From NCBI GenBank assembly GCA_948528155.1, contig CAOSZT010000031.1:1-16938 (forward strand): DNA of 16,938 bases, given 5' to 3'. The notes beneath the pieces are model-generated. The model saw nothing but the letters and a program-made list of their open reading frames with translations, searched no databases and was not told the DNA's origin. The stretch comes from an uncultured Clostridia bacterium (GTDB lineage: Bacteria > Bacillota > Clostridia > TANB77 > CAG-508). Positions 14,440-16,938 of the stretch are shown piece after piece; the stretch's first letter is position 1, and each line of letters begins with the position of its first letter. A program made the translations under genes and the position numbers.

Positions 14440-15618
14440 ATGAGCTATGCTATTATAAGAAATGATAAATTAACAAGAGTTGATGCACAAGGGTCATACA
14501 TTCACAATGATAGAAGGTCAAAAGGTCATTCTAATAAAGATATTGACCCTACAAGAACACATCTTAATTTTTGGTGTAAGAAAAATGAACTAACTTATAT
14601 AAGAGAATTTGATAAAATGAAAAAGGAATATGATTTAAAAGGCACTATTAGAAGTAATAGTAATATCATGTGTGAAATGCTGATTACTTCTGATAATGCC
14701 TTTTTTAATAAAATTGGTTTAGAAGAAACAAAACGATATTTCAAAGAAAGTTATAAATTTGTATGTAATTACAAAAATCTTGGAGAAAAGTATATTGTAT
14801 CAGCAGCAGTACATTTAGACGAAACCACTCCACACATGCATTTAGTGTATATACCAGTAATTCATACAAAAGATAAAGAAGGAAATGACATTGATAAAAT
14901 ATGTTGTAGAGATTTTTGGAAAGGTAGAGATAGTTACAGACAACTACAAAATGCTTTTCACAAATATATAACTTCAAAAGGCTTTGATTTAGAGAGAGGT
15001 TTACCAGTAGAAGAAACTGGAGCAAAACACGAAAAAATTGGAGATTTAAAGAAATTGACTAATTTTGAAAATACTAAAAAGGTATTAGATAATATCAAAC
15101 TAGAATTACCAGAAACACCAAATATAAATGATATTAAACTAATAAAACTTAATAGAGAAAAAGTAGAAAATGAAATAATTAAGCCTAAAGATGATAAAAT
15201 TATGGAATTGTATCAAGAAAATTTAAAATTGCATAATGAATTATCAAAACAAGTAAATTTAGTTAATACGGCTGAAAAATATCAAAAGGAAAGAGATTCC
15301 ATACTTGCTGACAATAAAGAACTTCATAATCAAGTAAATAATATTAAAGTAGAATATAAGGAAAAAGAATTTGATATTGAATGGAAATATAAAAATAAAA
15401 TCAAAAGTTTAGAAAAGGAAAATAATCATTTATACAAAATTATAGATAAATTCTATGAAACTGTTGATAAGTTTATAATTTGGATTTGTCATAAATTTGG
15501 TATTGGCGAATCTAATGAATTAGTTAGAAATTTTGAAAAAGAAACTAATACTTTTATCGATCCAGTAAAACAAATTAAACATGAAGAAAGAGAAAAAGAA
15601 TATGAACTAGAATTATAG
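14440..15618 (+). CDS. MobV-family (Mob/Pre) relaxase
   Basis: A 392-aa DNA relaxase that nicks oriT and stays bound to the strand sent to the recipient. The N-terminal domain (1-200) carries all family landmarks: SYIHNDRRSKGHSNKDID with His22, the position of the nucleophilic histidine in pMV158 MobM; the segment ITSDNAFF; and the metal-binding motif HLDETTPHMH (125-134). A conserved LERGLPVE follows. Residues about 230-330 are a charged coiled coil likely used for dimerisation, and the tail ends in a KQIKHEERE-type basic-acidic helix. The start is supported by GGAGG (14423-14427), 12 bases upstream, slightly long. The gene appears intact, unlike the recombinase. It resembles TnpZ of Tn4451 in role and context. 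Confidence 0.93.
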   Translation: MSYAIIRNDKLTRVDAQGSYIHNDRRSKGHSNKDIDPTRTHLNFWCKKNELTYIREFDKMKKEYDLKGTIRSNSNIMCEMLITSDNAFFNKIGLEETKRYFKESYKFVCNYKNLGEKYIVSAAVHLDETTPHMHLVYIPVIHTKDKEGNDIDKICCRDFWKGRDSYRQLQNAFHKYITSKGFDLERGLPVEETGAKHEKIGDLKKLTNFENTKKVLDNIKLELPETPNINDIKLIKLNREKVENEIIKPKDDKIMELYQENLKLHNELSKQVNLVNTAEKYQKERDSILADNKELHNQVNNIKVEYKEKEFDIEWKYKNKIKSLEKENNHLYKIIDKFYETVDKFIIWICHKFGIGESNELVRNFEKETNTFIDPVKQIKHEEREKEYELEL

Positions 15619-15639
15619 AGAGCAGATAATTCTGCCCTC
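15618..15639. terminator. Hairpin between convergent relaxase and NTPase genes
   Basis: The 8-bp arms GAGAGCAG and CTGCCCTC (one mismatch) with the loop ATAATT overlap the relaxase stop codon. It lies in the 43-bp gap between two converging genes, a natural terminator position, but it lacks a clear T-run on either strand, so the call is weak. Confidence 0.35.
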
Positions 15640-15661
15640 CATTATAAACATTACTTACAGT

Positions 15662-16291
15662 TTATCTTTCTTCTTCATGTTCAACTTCTTTTAATGCAAG
15701 AACTTTTTCAATTCCACTAATTACTTCTTTAGTTTTTACATCCATTTTTTCTGTTGCTTCTATAAGATTAAAATCTCTATGACGGCACCAAAATTTTCTT
15801 ATTCTATCATCTAACGAAATGGCATTTTCTAAATCTTCTTGTCTAGCTTTATTATTCATACAATACATTTCTGGAAATTTCTTTGCTATCGTTTCTAAAC
15901 AAAAAACGGCATCATATTGACTTAATAATTGTTCATAAGAAGTTCCATATTTTCTAAATATCTCTTGTATCTCTTCCAATGAAATATATGCCATAGCATC
16001 AATAGGAGCACGATCAAGTATAATTAAACTCTTTTCATTTGGAGTTTTATTGGCAGCTCTGGTATATGCATCTTCTAGTTCTAATTGCATTTTTACAGTA
16101 ATATCTTGAAATAAGTTTCCACCAATTTTTCCAGGATTTATTCCTCCTAATATCAATTCAGTTGCCATCTCATTTACTATGTAAACTGAATATCCTATTT
16201 TATTAAAATGTTCTTTTAATGGTTTTAAACATTCAGTTTTTCCTGCACAACTTCCACCTGTCAATACAATTTTATTTATATTATTATTCAT
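15662..16291 (-). CDS. P-loop NTPase of the AAA_28 / NadR-kinase-like family
   Basis: A 209-aa soluble nucleotide-binding protein. The Walker A motif GGSCAGKT spans residues 12-19, the Walker B-like ILDRAPID carries Asp93, and an arginine-bearing lid region lies about 150-172 (NKAR, DDRIRKFW). The segment NEMATELILGGINPG and FQDITVKMQLELE fit the AAA_28 group, which is related to the ribosylnicotinamide-kinase domain of NadR. Members bind or phosphorylate small substrates; the substrate here is not known. It starts 30 bp after the nucleotidyltransferase stop codon with its own ribosome site (AGGGGGA), so the two probably share a transcript with the HEPN gene. Whether it acts with them or is a separate cargo enzyme cannot be told from sequence. 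Confidence 0.8.
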   Translation of the reverse strand: MNNNINKIVLTGGSCAGKTECLKPLKEHFNKIGYSVYIVNEMATELILGGINPGKIGGNLFQDITVKMQLELEDAYTRAANKTPNEKSLIILDRAPIDAMAYISLEEIQEIFRKYGTSYEQLLSQYDAVFCLETIAKKFPEMYCMNNKARQEDLENAISLDDRIRKFWCRHRDFNLIEATEKMDVKTKEVISGIEKVLALKEVEHEEER

Positions 16292-16321
16292 TAAATTATT
16301 CCCCCTAACTTTTTTATAATT

Positions 16322-16642
16322 TTAAGCTACTTTTATTCCTGTATCTACAACTTCTTTAACAAAAGGATTCGAAACTTTTTCGTAATCTTCTGTTGTTATT
16401 GGGTGTGGCTCTATTCTAGCATCTATGTCCCAAGTCATTCCCATTAGAACTGCCATACAATCATAAATATCTTCAAAATCATCAGAAATAACTGCAATAT
16501 CTATATCGCTATCTTCATTTTCTGTTCCTTTTGCATAAGAGCCAAATAATATAATAGCTGTAACATTATATTGTTTTTTTATTTCTTCTATAAATTTATT
16601 TATACTATCTTCAATATCTTTATTTATTGTTCTTTCAACCAT
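16322..16642 (-). CDS. Minimal nucleotidyltransferase (MNT), partner of the HEPN protein
   Basis: A 106-aa protein with the DNA-polymerase-beta-type motif GSYAKGTENEDSDIDIAV, giving the GS pair and the two metal-binding aspartates. In HEPN-MNT pairs, such as MntA-HepT, the MNT transfers nucleotides onto the HEPN partner and neutralises it; that role is inferred here. The start at 16642 is supported by AGGAGGT (16649-16655), six bases upstream, which lies inside the HEPN gene. The two genes overlap by 19 bp, consistent with translational coupling. The C-terminal half (DIDARIEPHPITTEDYE) is typical of the family. The protein looks complete. Confidence 0.88.
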   Translation of the reverse strand: MVERTINKDIEDSINKFIEEIKKQYNVTAIILFGSYAKGTENEDSDIDIAVISDDFEDIYDCMAVLMGMTWDIDARIEPHPITTEDYEKVSNPFVKEVVDTGIKVA

Positions 16643-16938
16643 TTTCGTACCTCCTCGATATTTTTTACTTGCTCAGATGTGTATTCATCTGTGCATTTTT
16701 CATCAAAAGTTCTTTTATAATCATCATATCTAGCACTTATATTAAATGTATTTATAGTTTGTATTTTTTCTCTTATTTCTGTTTGTACTTCTAAATTTGC
16801 TTTTTGATAAAGTAATATTAAATTATGAATTTTAGGCGCTATTGGATCATCTGGATTATTTTTTGCATACAATCCTTTTAAAAGTTTTTCAATTACTAAA
16901 TGTCCCATAAATAAACACCAAGTATTCTTTTTTCCAGC
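16624..16938 (-). CDS. HEPN-domain protein (5' partial, runs off right edge)
   Basis: The visible 104 codons are an all-helical HEPN domain. The frame stays open past the ATG at 16908 and encodes AGKKNTWCLF before MGHLVIEKLLKGLYAK, which matches the first long HEPN helix, so the true start lies beyond the window. PKIHNLILLYQKA is a typical conserved core, and the C-terminus RYDDYKRTFDEKCT fits HEPN proteins encoded beside MNTs. The R-x4-6-H RNase motif of toxic HEPN proteins is not present in the visible part. It is the first gene of the HEPN-MNT-NTPase operon. It may be a toxin-antitoxin component, but without the RNase motif that function is uncertain. Confidence 0.82.
   Translation of the reverse strand, partial: AGKKNTWCLFMGHLVIEKLLKGLYAKNNPDDPIAPKIHNLILLYQKANLEVQTEIREKIQTINTFNISARYDDYKRTFDEKCTDEYTSEQVKNIEEVRKWLKEQ

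Larger units (their letters stand above)
11707..16938. mobile_element. Integrative mobilizable element, serine recombinase plus MobV type (right end outside window)
   Basis: The left end is the broken peroxiredoxin gene. From there the element holds a large serine recombinase, two small ORFs, a hairpin-rich region with a probable oriT, and a MobV relaxase. The combination of a large serine recombinase and a Mob/Pre relaxase is that of Tn4451-like mobilizable transposons (TnpX and TnpZ). No coupling protein or type IV secretion gene is visible, so it would need a helper to transfer. No peroxiredoxin 5' half is found to the right, so the HEPN/MNT/NTPase operon is probably inside as cargo. An alternative is that the element ends near 15640 and that the host DNA beyond has been rearranged. 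Confidence 0.65.

Overview
The window reads as a very AT-rich Firmicute, most likely a gut-type Clostridia member. The evidence is the low GC content across the whole window, strong AGGAGG-type ribosome binding sites, standard TGG use for tryptophan, cohesin/dockerin proteins, a streptococcal-type M26 protease and a Clostridium-style mobilizable element. No species can be named from this sequence alone.

Left part (1-11168), host-type genes on the + strand. A zinc/cadmium P-type ATPase enters from the left edge without its N-terminus. It is followed by a 156-bp element with near-perfect terminal inverted repeats flanked by TA (MITE-like), then a textbook sigma-A promoter. That promoter drives two exported proteins in a row: a 318-aa cohesin-plus-dockerin protein and a 2651-aa dockerin-bearing M26/ZmpB-like zinc metalloprotease. 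The protease carries four Ig-like repeat units and three beta-helix (GLUG-type) modules. The pair looks like an adaptor and its enzymatic client, which would assemble outside the cell by cohesin-dockerin contacts. Two strong hairpins end this transcription unit.

Right part (11221-16938), an integrative mobilizable element. A peroxiredoxin gene on the - strand is cut: only its C-terminal 161 codons remain, and the break lies about 10 bp beyond the stop codon of a large serine recombinase. This is the arrangement expected when a recombinase-bearing element integrates into a gene. The recombinase carries a single-base frameshift near its N-terminus. Behind it are a 45-aa ORF, a 72-aa ORF, about 430 bp packed with consecutive stem-loops ending in a probable oriT, and a MobV relaxase with the His22 and HLDETTPHMH motifs. 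A convergent - strand operon follows: HEPN protein, minimal nucleotidyltransferase (overlapping genes) and a NadR-like P-loop NTPase. The missing 5' half of the peroxiredoxin gene is not in the window. The element therefore probably continues past the right edge, and the HEPN/MNT/NTPase operon would be its cargo (inference).
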